This document shows positions 24,610 through 32,116 of a stretch of DNA of 64,000 bases, in pieces. The position numbers and the translations under genes are program-made. The DNA is from JADYZU01 sp964540965 (GTDB lineage Bacteria; Pseudomonadota; Alphaproteobacteria; Rhodobacterales; Rhodobacteraceae): positions 248,001-312,000 of the forward strand of contig CAZIOT010000001.1 in the NCBI GenBank assembly GCA_964540965.1, given 5' to 3'. Positions within the stretch are counted from its first letter, which is position 1, and each line of letters opens with the position of its first letter. The notes under the pieces are model-generated. The model saw only the letters and a list, made by a program, of their open reading frames with translations. It was not told the origin of the DNA and did not search any database.

Positions 24610-25119
24610 CTATTCCGCCGCCGTGCGCCGGGGCAGCACCCAGTTCGGCCGGATGAAATGGCAGGTATAGCCGTTCGGGATCCGCTCGAGATAATCCTGA
24701 TGCTCGGGCTCGGCCTCCCAGAAATCGCCCGCCGGCTGCACCTCGGTCACCACCTTGCCCGGCCACAGGCCCGAGGCATCGACATCGGCGATCGTGTCCA
24801 GCGCGACCTGCCTTTGGTCGTCGCCGGTGTAATAGATGCCCGACCGATAGCTGGTGCCGCGATCATTGCCCTGCCGGTTCAGCGTGGTCGGATCGTGGAT
24901 CTGGAAGAAGAATTCCAGAAGCCGGCGATAGCTGATCCGTTCGGGGTCGAACAGGATCTCGATCCCCTCGGCGTGGCTGCCGTGGTTGCGATAGGTCGCG
25001 TTCGCCACGTCGCCGCCGGTATAGCCGACGCGGGTTGCCAGCACCCCCGGCAGCTTGCGCACCAGATCCTGCACGCCCCAGAAACAGCCCCCGGCCAGAA
25101 CCGCGCGTTCGGTCGTCAT
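24610..25119 (-). CDS. msrA: peptide-methionine (S)-S-oxide reductase MsrA
   Basis: Repairs S-sulfoxides of methionine. 169 aa. The catalytic GGCFWG motif is at residues 10-15, followed by GYTGGDVANATYRNHGSHAE, the usual MsrA block in two halves. No recycling cysteine pair is seen at the C-terminus (IPNGYTCHF has one), so the recycling scheme may differ from E. coli. The start at 25119 overlaps the msrB stop (25116-25119), making a two-gene msrB-msrA operon. Confidence 0.96.
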   Translation of the reverse strand: MTTERAVLAGGCFWGVQDLVRKLPGVLATRVGYTGGDVANATYRNHGSHAEGIEILFDPERISYRRLLEFFFQIHDPTTLNRQGNDRGTSYRSGIYYTGDDQRQVALDTIADVDASGLWPGKVVTEVQPAGDFWEAEPEHQDYLERIPNGYTCHFIRPNWVLPRRTAAE

Positions 25120-25562
25120 TGCCCGTCCTCCACCTGATCCAGATAGTCGCCATAGCCCTGTGCCTGCATCTCGTCCTTCGGGACGAACCGCAGGCTGGCC
25201 GAGTTGATGCAATAGCGCAGCCCGCCACGGTCGCGCGGCCCGTCGGGAAAGACATGGCCCAGATGGCTGTCGCCATGGGCCGACCGCACCTCGACCCGGA
25301 CCATGCCATGCGTGGTATCGCGCAGCTCGGTCACATTGGCGTCGACGATGGGTTTCGAGAAGGCCGGCCAGCCGCAGCCGGAATTGTATTTGTCGGTCGA
25401 GGCGAACAGGGGTTCGCCCGACACCACATCGACATAGATGCCGGGTTCGAAATGGTGGTCGTATTCGCCGGTAAAGGGCCGTTCGGTGCCGTTGTGTTGG
25501 GTGACGCGGAACTGCTCCGGCGTCAGGGCGGCCAGCGCCTTGTCGGTCTTGGCATAGGTCAT
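25116..25562 (-). CDS. msrB: peptide-methionine (R)-S-oxide reductase MsrB
   Basis: Repairs R-sulfoxides of methionine. 148 aa. SGCGWPAF, HLGHVFPDGP and the catalytic RYCINSASL (Cys about residue 124) are present. The paired CxxC zinc motifs of zinc-type MsrB are absent, so this is the metal-free form. It is the first gene of the msrB-msrA operon. The upstream gap (25563-25637) separates it from the DeoR gene on the same strand. Confidence 0.96.
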   Translation of the reverse strand: MTYAKTDKALAALTPEQFRVTQHNGTERPFTGEYDHHFEPGIYVDVVSGEPLFASTDKYNSGCGWPAFSKPIVDANVTELRDTTHGMVRVEVRSAHGDSHLGHVFPDGPRDRGGLRYCINSASLRFVPKDEMQAQGYGDYLDQVEDGQ

Positions 25563-25637
25563 CGCATGCTCCCGTTCAGGGTGATGCCCCAGATGTGGGG
25601 TATCGGCAGGGAAAACGCAAAGGCCGACACAAAGGTT

Positions 25638-26393
25638 TCAGACCCGCAGCACCTGCACACCCGCCGCCACCACCTCGGCCACCATGGCATCGGTGGCGCC
25701 GGTATCGGTGATGATCCGCGTCACCTGCGCCAGCGGGCAGATCAGGGCCGGCAGCACCTGCCCGAACTTGGAATGGTCGGCGACGATCCAGACCTCGCGC
25801 GCCTGTTCCAGCATGACGCGGTTCACATAGGCTTCGGACGAATCATAGGTGGTCAGACCGGCGCGGGCGTCGATACCGTCGGTGCCGATGATCGCCACAT
25901 CAAGGTTGATGTCGCGCAGGGTGCGTTCGGCGATATGGCCGACCATCTCGGCCGTGCGCCGCCGCAGCGTGCCGCCGGTAAGCGTGACGCTGACGCCCGG
26001 CGCCTCGCGCAGGTCGAGCGCGACATTGACCGCCGTTGTCACCAGCCGCAGGTCCATGCGCCGGATCGCCGGCAGGATCTGCATCACTGTGGTGCCGCCG
26101 CCAAGGCCGACCATGCTGCCCGGTACGATCATGCTGCCGGCCTGCGCCCCGATCCGCCGCTTTTCCGGCAGAAAGGCCATGACCTTGGCGTCATAGGGCA
26201 GTTCCTCGTTCCGCTGCGGCAGCGAGGCGCCGCCATGCGTGCGCTTGACCACGCCGCGTTCGTCCAGCTCGGCAATGTCACGGCGGATCGTCGCGAGCGA
26301 GGCGTCGAGCAGCGCCGCCATGTCCTGCGCGCTCACCGTGCCGCGCCGCGCCAGTTCTGCCAGAATGCGTTCATGCCGTTCGGCGCGGATCAT
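25638..26393 (-). CDS. DeoR family transcriptional regulator
   Basis: Sugar-responsive repressor of the DeoR/GlpR type, 251 aa. N-terminal HTH (ERHERILAELARRGTVSAQDM, then LLDASLATIRRDIAELDERGVVKRTHGGA) is textbook for the family. The C-terminal sugar-phosphate-binding domain has VGLGGGTTVMQIL, TLRRRTAEMVG, IIGTDGI and VADHSKFG. It is divergent from the GH4 gene and heads the sugar locus, so it is the likely regulator of this locus; the effector would then be a sugar phosphate made inside the cell. Shared sequence blocks in two promoter regions of the locus are candidate targets. Confidence 0.93.
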   Translation of the reverse strand: MIRAERHERILAELARRGTVSAQDMAALLDASLATIRRDIAELDERGVVKRTHGGASLPQRNEELPYDAKVMAFLPEKRRIGAQAGSMIVPGSMVGLGGGTTVMQILPAIRRMDLRLVTTAVNVALDLREAPGVSVTLTGGTLRRRTAEMVGHIAERTLRDINLDVAIIGTDGIDARAGLTTYDSSEAYVNRVMLEQAREVWIVADHSKFGQVLPALICPLAQVTRIITDTGATDAMVAEVVAAGVQVLRV

Positions 26394-26469
26394 CTTGGTC
26401 CCCGTATTACTTCAAATGCCTTAGCCGCAACCATGGGTGGAAGGCAAATCCTGACCGATGCTAGTCGCC

Positions 26470-26520
26470 ACACGATCAAAAGCAATCATTTTCATATAGA
26501 CTTTTGCGCGTTCTGTCGTA
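26470..26520 (+). promoter_or_regulatory. GH4 operon promoter/operator region
   Basis: GCAATCATTTTC (26482-26493) and ACTTTTGCGCGTTCTG (26500-26515), followed by TATCCT, recur with few changes upstream of the ABC ATPase gene (33512-33523 and 33550-33565). TAGACT, 16 bases and TATCCT give a possible -35/-10 pair ending 34 bp before the start codon. ACGATCAAAAG (26472-26482) also recurs there in inverted orientation. DeoR is the likely binder, by inference. Confidence 0.5.
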
Positions 26521-26550
26521 TCCTTGTCGCGACCTCAGCCGGAGAAACCC

Positions 26551-27921
26551 ATGTCGCGCCTCAAACTCGTCCTGATCGGTGCCGGCAGCACCGTGTTCAC
26601 CCAGCGCCTTGTCGCCGACATCATCCTGGCGGGCGAGGCGCATCTTTGGGAACTCGCCCTTGTCGACATCGACCCGGTCACGCTGGATGCCGTCGAAAAG
26701 CTGGTCCGCAAGATGCTGGTGGCCAAGGGTGCCGACATCCCGCTGACGGCGACGACCGACCGCAAGACGGTGCTGCCCGGTGCCGATTTCGTGGTCACGA
26801 CGATTGCCGTGGGCGGGCGCAAGGGCTGGCAGCGCGATATCGAGATTCCGCGCCAGCACGGCATCTTCCAGCCGGTCGGCGATACGGCCATGCCGGGTGG
26901 CATCAGCCGGGCCATGCGGATGATCCCGCAGATGATCGCCATCGCCAATGACGTGGCCGACCTGTGCCCCGATGCGCATTTCTTCAACTATTCCAATCCG
27001 ATGACCGCGATCTGCCGCGCGATCCGTCGCGAGACGGGCGTGCCCGTCGTCGGCCTGTGTCACGGTGTCCATCATGTCGAGGGGGTCATCTCCCGCTTCC
27101 TCGGCGTTGATGAGGCCGATTTCACCTCCTATGGAATCGGCCTCAACCACCTTACCTACCTGACCCGGCTGCGGGTGAAGGGGGCCGATGCGATCCCGCT
27201 CCTCCATGCAAAGCTGGACGAACAAGAGGCGACGCTGGCCCGCGAACTGGCCGAAAAGACCGAATGGGCGAACATCGTGACCGGCCGTGCGCCGCGCTGG
27301 TCGGACGATCCGTTTTCCTGGGGGCTGTTCCGGCAATATTCGGTGTTCCCCTGCGCGATGGACCGGCACGCGGTGGAATTCTATCCCGAACGTTTCCCCG
27401 GCGGTGCCTACCACGGCCATACCCTGGGGCGCGAGGCGTTCCCCATCGACAAGCGCATCGCCCTTGGCGACACCTGGTATGACGAGATGATCGCCATCGC
27501 CAATTCGCCCGATCCCTTGCCGAAATCCTATTACGAAAACGTCCCGGGCGAGAGCGAGCAGTTGCTCGAGATCATGCATTCGCTGCTCTATGATCGCCGC
27601 GACGTGTTTTCGGTCAACCTGCCGAACATCGGGCAGGCGCCGTATCTGCCGAAGGATGCGGTGCTGGAATGCAACGCCAGCGCCGTGGCCGGCGGTTTCG
27701 CCGCGCTGATGGCCGACGAATTGCCCGCCGCGCTGATCGCCAAGCTGACGTCCAAGATCGAGGCGATCGAGATCACCGTCGATGCCGCGGTCAAGGGATC
27801 GCGCGCGCTGATGGTCGAGGCTCTGTTGGCCGATGGCACCGTGGGGCAGCCCGATGTGGCCGTGCGGCTGGCGGACGAGCTGATCGCCGAACATCGCGCC
27901 TACCTGCCGCAATTCGCGTGA
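26551..27921 (+). CDS. glycoside hydrolase family 4 enzyme, alpha-galacturonidase-like subgroup
   Basis: NAD- and Mn-dependent GH4 glycosidase, 456 aa, cytoplasmic. The NAD motif LIGAGSTVFT starts at residue 8, NYSNPMT at 146-152, and the metal ligand motif CHGV at 170-173. In GH4 that four-residue motif separates subgroups: CHSV for MelA, CHGH-like for AglA, CHEI for phospho-glucosidases, and CHGV for LplD-type alpha-galacturonidases. On that basis an alpha-uronide substrate is the best guess, and it would be unphosphorylated. GAYHGHT and NLPNIGQAPYLP are typical GH4 segments. The ATG follows CCGGAG. The cupin-like gene follows 7 bp after. Confidence 0.88.
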   Translation: MSRLKLVLIGAGSTVFTQRLVADIILAGEAHLWELALVDIDPVTLDAVEKLVRKMLVAKGADIPLTATTDRKTVLPGADFVVTTIAVGGRKGWQRDIEIPRQHGIFQPVGDTAMPGGISRAMRMIPQMIAIANDVADLCPDAHFFNYSNPMTAICRAIRRETGVPVVGLCHGVHHVEGVISRFLGVDEADFTSYGIGLNHLTYLTRLRVKGADAIPLLHAKLDEQEATLARELAEKTEWANIVTGRAPRWSDDPFSWGLFRQYSVFPCAMDRHAVEFYPERFPGGAYHGHTLGREAFPIDKRIALGDTWYDEMIAIANSPDPLPKSYYENVPGESEQLLEIMHSLLYDRRDVFSVNLPNIGQAPYLPKDAVLECNASAVAGGFAALMADELPAALIAKLTSKIEAIEITVDAAVKGSRALMVEALLADGTVGQPDVAVRLADELIAEHRAYLPQFA

Positions 27922-27928
27922 GGCGGCG

Positions 27929-28525
27929 ATGAAGATCATCAACGCCGACCCCACGCGCATGATCGACCTGCCCGGCGTCGGCCCCTGCCCGCGCCCGGTG
28001 GACATCGACCAGTCGGTCACCGGGTTCAACCGTCTGAAATCCTTGCGCATCTATCGCTTTGCCCCCGGCGCCACCATCGAGGGCGAAAGCGAGGAGGACG
28101 AGGTTTACATCGTCGCGCTGGACGGTGCCGCGCGGATGGAAATCAGCGGTGCGCATCCCCTGTCCGCCGATCTGGGGCCGGGCCGCGCGCTGTACATGAC
28201 GCCGCATCACGCCTATCGCCTGACGCCGGCGGCGCAGACGCATGTCGCCTATTCCCGCGCCCTGGCCGCCGGTCGGGTCGCGACCCATGCGACAGGGGCA
28301 CAGGGCGGCGCCGCGGAACATCTGCAATTCCGTGTGGTCGCGCTGAAGGGCGGGGATCGTCTGCCGACCGATCCGGCGCGCGAACGGCTGGTGCATGTCA
28401 TTGCCGGCCGGATCGCCGTGGGCAGCGATGCTGTCGCAGCACCGCAGACCGTGGCGCTGGCCGCGGGCGAGGCACCGTCGATTGCCGCCGAAGGCGCGGC
28501 AGAGGTGCTGGTGGTTTCAGCGTAA
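27929..28525 (+). CDS. cupin-like protein, function unknown
   Basis: 198-aa protein with two similar halves that look like a double cupin: first half YRFAPGATIEGESEEDEVYIVALDG (read as two adjoining parts), MEISG, PHHAYRLTP; second half FRVVALKGGDRLP, HVIAGRIAVGSD. The first half keeps an acidic EEDE and a histidine pair, so it might bind a metal; the second is degenerate. Isomerases of uronate pathways (KduI, IolB) have such a two-cupin build, which would suit the GH4 uronidase next door, but I cannot show homology by eye. It is co-transcribed with the GH4 gene (7-bp gap). Confidence 0.6.
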   Translation: MKIINADPTRMIDLPGVGPCPRPVDIDQSVTGFNRLKSLRIYRFAPGATIEGESEEDEVYIVALDGAARMEISGAHPLSADLGPGRALYMTPHHAYRLTPAAQTHVAYSRALAAGRVATHATGAQGGAAEHLQFRVVALKGGDRLPTDPARERLVHVIAGRIAVGSDAVAAPQTVALAAGEAPSIAAEGAAEVLVVSA

Positions 28526-28555
28526 CAGGCTGGATTTCATATAAAATCCAGCCTG
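28526..28555. terminator. 12-bp stem-loop after the cupin gene
   Basis: CAGGCTGGATTT pairs with AAATCCAGCCTG across a six-base loop. It starts directly after the TAA stop of the cupin gene and lies between convergent operons. No T-run follows, but the A/T-rich inner stem resembles a bidirectional terminator. Confidence 0.6.
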
Positions 28556-28556
28556 C

Positions 28557-28582
28557 CGGGCAACTTTCTAGAAAGTTGCCCG
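28557..28582. other. perfect 26-bp palindrome over the end of the NodB-fold gene
   Basis: CGGGCAACTTTC, TA, GAAAGTTGCCCG is its own reverse complement. The TAG stop of the leftward gene (28568-28570) sits in its centre. With the stem-loop at 28526-28555 it forms a double-hairpin barrier between convergent transcripts. Confidence 0.65.
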
Positions 28583-29218
28583 CAGCTTCTGCACCGCAAG
28601 ATTGGAAAACAGGAACTGGTATCCGGCGCGGTCCACCGCCGCGTCGGCCACCGGGTTTTCGCCGTATTTGCCGCCGAACAGCCAGGCAAAGGCCCGCACC
28701 GGATGGCCCAGCTCTCGCCGGAAATCCTCCTGCGCGCCGACAATTTCCGTTTCCACCGCCGCCGGGTCATCCAGCCCGACTCGGGTGTGATTGCGCGTGT
28801 GACTTGCGACAACATGCGGCCCGTCCAGCCTGCGCAATTCGTCCCAGGACAGCGCATGGCGGCCATCGCTGTATTCCTCCGTCACCGCCAGCCGGTGCGT
28901 GGCGGCAAAGGCGCGCTGGTCGGCGACCGGGCAGGATGAAAACCCGGTCACAGCCATGAACCAGCCGGTCAGCCCGTGCCGGTCCAGCAGCGGCCGGGCC
29001 ACGTCGAAATTGTTGCGATAGCCGTTGTAGAACACCGGGATCACCCCGTCGCGGCCCATCGGCCAGCGGCCGGTGGACAGGTATTCGGCCAGATCATCCT
29101 CTCCCACCGGGGCATAGCGTTCGGCCAGCGCTGCAAATTCGCGGTCGAACACCGCGGCGCGCGATGCCGGGGTCAGGTGATAATTCACCACCCTCAGGCC
29201 GGGGGGGCGCGCCGTCAT
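28568..29218 (-). CDS. NodB-fold polysaccharide deacetylase-like protein, motif 1 degenerate
   Basis: 216-aa protein without signal peptide. The N-terminal VVNYHLTP and the flow NNFDVARPLL...GLTGWFMAV...LSWDELRRL place it in the carbohydrate esterase 4 (NodB) fold. Motif 2 SHTRNH (residues 139-144, H140 and H144) is intact, but motif 1, normally TFDDG, reads VFYNG (62-66), so both the catalytic-base Asp and the metal Asp are gone. It is therefore unlikely to be a standard deacetylase. It overlaps the next upstream gene, a paralogue, by 4 nt, and is the last gene of the transporter operon. It may be a binding subunit, or an enzyme of altered chemistry. Confidence 0.75.
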   Translation of the reverse strand: MTARPPGLRVVNYHLTPASRAAVFDREFAALAERYAPVGEDDLAEYLSTGRWPMGRDGVIPVFYNGYRNNFDVARPLLDRHGLTGWFMAVTGFSSCPVADQRAFAATHRLAVTEEYSDGRHALSWDELRRLDGPHVVASHTRNHTRVGLDDPAAVETEIVGAQEDFRRELGHPVRAFAWLFGGKYGENPVADAAVDRAGYQFLFSNLAVQKLRATF

Positions 29219-29907
29219 TGCAGTTTCTGCAGGCGATAGTTCGAGAACAGGTATTTGAACCCGGCCTCGACCAGCAGCGCGTCGGACCGCGGGTTCAGCC
29301 CGTATTCGGCACCGTAAAGGTAGCAGAAGGTGTTCACCTCGGCCCCCAGCCCGTCCTCGAGTTCCTTCTTGGCCACCACGATCTCGTCATACAGCACATC
29401 ATCCGGCGTATCACGATAGAGCGCGGTGTGGTTGCGCGAATGACAGGCGACCAGATGACCGCGGGCATGGGCGGCGCGCAGCTCGGCCCAGGACAGGGCG
29501 ATGCGGTCGCCGGGGTATTCGTCAGCGCCGTAATGCAGCGAATGCCGGGCGGCAAAGATACGCTGGTGGCGGGCGGGCACGTTCGGGAAATGCGAGGGGA
29601 CAAAGAACCAGCCGACAAAGCCGTATTCCTCAAGGATCGGGCACAGCACATCGTAATTGTCGCGAAAGCCCTCGAACAGGATCGGGGCAAGGATGGGACG
29701 GGTGCCGCCGCCCTGCATCAGCCCTTCGATGCCCCGGTCCTTGAGGCTGTCGAACCTGCCCGCGCAGGCGGCGATCTGCGCGCGGTATTCCGCGGCATGG
29801 GTCGACGGGGTGGCGTGGTAGTTGATCAGGTGGATCGCCTGGCCGTGGCGGAACCCGTGGGCAAGCTCGGCCGCGGTTTCATGCGGGGTGCGCGGCAGAA
29901 CCATCAT
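29215..29907 (-). CDS. NodB-fold polysaccharide deacetylase-like protein, paralogue
   Basis: 230-aa paralogue of the downstream protein, also lacking a signal peptide. It has LINYHATP, DNYDVLCPILEEYGFVGWFF, ALSWAELRAA and motif 2 CHSRNH (155-160, H156 and H160). Motif 1 is ILFEG (76-80): Phe replaces the catalytic-base Asp and Glu stands in the metal-Asp position, so one metal ligand may survive. The two paralogues have diverged differently in motif 1, which suggests a heteromeric pair. 4-nt overlaps on both sides couple it to the 100-aa protein gene and its paralogue. Confidence 0.75.
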   Translation of the reverse strand: MMVLPRTPHETAAELAHGFRHGQAIHLINYHATPSTHAAEYRAQIAACAGRFDSLKDRGIEGLMQGGGTRPILAPILFEGFRDNYDVLCPILEEYGFVGWFFVPSHFPNVPARHQRIFAARHSLHYGADEYPGDRIALSWAELRAAHARGHLVACHSRNHTALYRDTPDDVLYDEIVVAKKELEDGLGAEVNTFCYLYGAEYGLNPRSDALLVEAGFKYLFSNYRLQKLQ

Positions 29908-30206
29908 GGCTGCGACTCCAGCGACGACAGGCCGCGGTCAAGGAAATGGCGGTCGGCCAGCACTTCGAGGATCTGCGAGATGTCCTGCCCGGAAAGCGAC
30001 CCGTTGCGCGCCTCCATCGCCTTGACCACCGCCTCGAACAGGGCACCGATCCGCTCGCCCTCGGCATCCGGCGTGACCGAGGACGGACCGCCGGTCAGAT
30101 CCTCGGGGACAAGATACATGGCGACGCCGGTCACCGAATAGTCACGCCGCGACAGGCGCACGATGTCATCCTCGAAAGCGTCGAGCCACGCGTCGTCGAT
30201 AGTCAT
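29904..30206 (-). CDS. 100-aa protein of unknown function
   Basis: Acidic, helical-looking soluble protein of 100 residues with no signal peptide or membrane segment. It opens with TIDDAWLDAFEDDIVRLSRRDY and continues with VAMYLVPEDLTG and LSGQDISQILEVLADRHF. No cysteines or clear motif. The gene is real: it is tightly packed, 3 bp after the permease stop and with a 4-nt overlap onto the NodB-fold gene. It could be an adaptor for the NodB-fold proteins. No function is assigned. Confidence 0.7.
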   Translation of the reverse strand: MTIDDAWLDAFEDDIVRLSRRDYSVTGVAMYLVPEDLTGGPSSVTPDAEGERIGALFEAVVKAMEARNGSLSGQDISQILEVLADRHFLDRGLSSLESQP

Positions 30207-30209
30207 GGA

Positions 30210-31106
30210 TCATCCCTTGACGGCGCCGGCGGTCAGCCCGCGCACATAGTAACGTTGCAGAAGAAGGAAGGTGACGACCACCGGCAGGATCGAGATCGCC
30301 AGCGCCGCCTGTTGCAGCGAATGCGTCGACTGGTCGATGAAGGCGCCGCGCAACAGGTAGATGCCCACCGGGATGGTCTGCAGATCGGTCGCCGTCCGCG
30401 TGACGGTCATCGTCCAGATCACCTCGTTCCACTGGTAGACGAAGACGAATATCGCCAGCGTCACCAGCCCCGGCTTCACCAGCGGCAGGGCAATCTGAAA
30501 GAAGATGCGGAATTCGCCGGCCCCGTCCAGCCGGGCGGCATCCATCAGCTCGTCCGGCAGGCCGATGAAGAACTGGCGCATCAGGAAGATGCCATACCAG
30601 GTCACGGCAAAGGGCAGGAAGATCGCCCAATAGCTGTTCAGAAACCCCATCCCGCCGGTGCCGAACAGGTTGTTGCCCCCCGCGAACGGGAAATAGCGCA
30701 GGATGAAGAACACCGGGATCAGGAACAGGAAGAACGGGAACATCTGCGCGCCCAGGATCGAGCGGAAGATGAGATCGCGCCCCGGAAAGCGGTATTTCGC
30801 CAGCGCAAACCCCGCCATTGCCGAGGTGGCGAGTTGCAGGAAGGTGATGACCAGCGTCTGGAACACGCTGTTGAACATCCACTTGCCCATCGGCAATTCG
30901 TCGAACACCCGCAGGAAATTGCTCCATTGCGGCGTCTGTGGCCAATAGACCGGCGGCTGCGCCAGCCGTTCGGCCGGGGTGCGCAGGGCGCCCAGGAACA
31001 TGTCCAGGAACGGCGCCACCATGACAAAGGCGCCGATGCCAAGAAGCCCGTATTTCAGGACATTGCCGGCAATCGCGGCGGGGGTGCGGGAACGGACCTC
31101 GGCCAT
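30210..31106 (-). CDS. carbohydrate ABC transporter permease (MalG type)
   Basis: Inner-membrane permease of a CUT1 sugar importer, 298 aa, six predicted helices. The EAA loop is IGLPDELMDAARLDGAGEFRIF (split, about 197-217), contacting the ATPase. C-terminal LLQRYYVRGLTAGAVKG is the usual MalG-like ending. The start ATG at 31104-31106 overlaps the stop of the MalF-type gene by one base (TGATG). With the binding protein, the other permease and the ATPase at 33638 it makes a full importer. No ATPase is in this leftward operon; it is in the divergent one. Confidence 0.94.
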   Translation of the reverse strand: MAEVRSRTPAAIAGNVLKYGLLGIGAFVMVAPFLDMFLGALRTPAERLAQPPVYWPQTPQWSNFLRVFDELPMGKWMFNSVFQTLVITFLQLATSAMAGFALAKYRFPGRDLIFRSILGAQMFPFFLFLIPVFFILRYFPFAGGNNLFGTGGMGFLNSYWAIFLPFAVTWYGIFLMRQFFIGLPDELMDAARLDGAGEFRIFFQIALPLVKPGLVTLAIFVFVYQWNEVIWTMTVTRTATDLQTIPVGIYLLRGAFIDQSTHSLQQAALAISILPVVVTFLLLQRYYVRGLTAGAVKG

Positions 31107-32068
31107 CAGTGTGCCTCCACCCCGCCGCGGCGGAACACGCGCAGCTGGATCAGCGTAACCACAAGGATCACCGCGAACAGGATATAGGCCACGGCGCTGG
31201 CGCGGCCCATGCGCAGGTCGGCAAAGGCCATGTTGTACATGTAAAGTCCGGTCGTCGTCGTCGCCCGCAGCGGCCCGCCGTTGCCATCGGTCAGGGCCAG
31301 CATCAGCGCGAAATAGGACAGGCCGGTGATGAAGTTGGTGATAAGAACGAACAGCGTTGTCGGCATCAGCAAGGGCACGGTGATCTTGCGGAAGATCTGC
31401 CCCTCGGTCGCGCCGTCCAGCCGCGCCGCCTCGTAATAGCTTTCGTCGATGTTCGACAGGCCGGCGGAAAACAGCAGCATGTTGTGGCCAAGCTGCATCC
31501 AGACGAACACGATCACCACCGATGTCATGGCCAGCGACGGATTGGTCAGCCAGCCCGGCGCGCCAAGGCCCATCAGGCCAAGCGTCCGGTTCAGCACGCC
31601 ATAGCGGTCGTCGTAGATGAATTTCCAGATATAGGCGACGGCGACGACATTGGTGATCATCGGCAGCCAATACAGCGACCGCCAGACCGCCTGCCCCTTG
31701 GCGCGGGTAAAGGCATAGGCCAGCGCCATCGCCAGCGGCACGCCCAGCACAAGGGACGCCGCGGCGAAATACATCGTGTTCCAGAAGGTCTGCCAGAACA
31801 CCGGGTCGGTGGTCAGCAGGAAGCGGTAGTTTTCAAGCCCGATGAACCTTGGCGGCGTCAGCGTGTCCCAGCGGGTCAGGCTGATCCAGAAGGCATAGAT
31901 GATCGGGATGATGAAGAACACCACGGCAAAGGCGAGTGTCGGCGCAAGGAACACCCAGGGCGCGACGGATTTGCTTGCCAGCCGGTCGAGGAGCCGCGGC
32001 TTGCGTCGCGGCACCTGAAAGTTTTGCAGCGACGGCGCACTGGCGGAGGGGGACGGAATGTCGGTCAT
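31106..32068 (-). CDS. sugar ABC transporter permease (MalF/UgpA type)
   Basis: CUT1 importer permease, 320 aa. After a 40-residue cytoplasmic N-terminus come about six helices starting WVFLAPTLAFAVVFFIIPIIYAF (two pieces). The WDTLTPPRFIGLENY segment and the EAA loop NIDESYYEAARLDGATEGQIF (about 215-235) are characteristic. It lies 48 bp downstream of the binding-protein gene, on the same leftward transcript, and is coupled to the MalG-type gene. Confidence 0.94.
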   Translation of the reverse strand: MTDIPSPSASAPSLQNFQVPRRKPRLLDRLASKSVAPWVFLAPTLAFAVVFFIIPIIYAFWISLTRWDTLTPPRFIGLENYRFLLTTDPVFWQTFWNTMYFAAASLVLGVPLAMALAYAFTRAKGQAVWRSLYWLPMITNVVAVAYIWKFIYDDRYGVLNRTLGLMGLGAPGWLTNPSLAMTSVVIVFVWMQLGHNMLLFSAGLSNIDESYYEAARLDGATEGQIFRKITVPLLMPTTLFVLITNFITGLSYFALMLALTDGNGGPLRATTTTGLYMYNMAFADLRMGRASAVAYILFAVILVVTLIQLRVFRRGGVEAH

Positions 32069-32116
32069 CGCATCTGTCCTTTGCTGCCGTTGCGCAGTCG
32101 CTGCATGGTTACCGGA

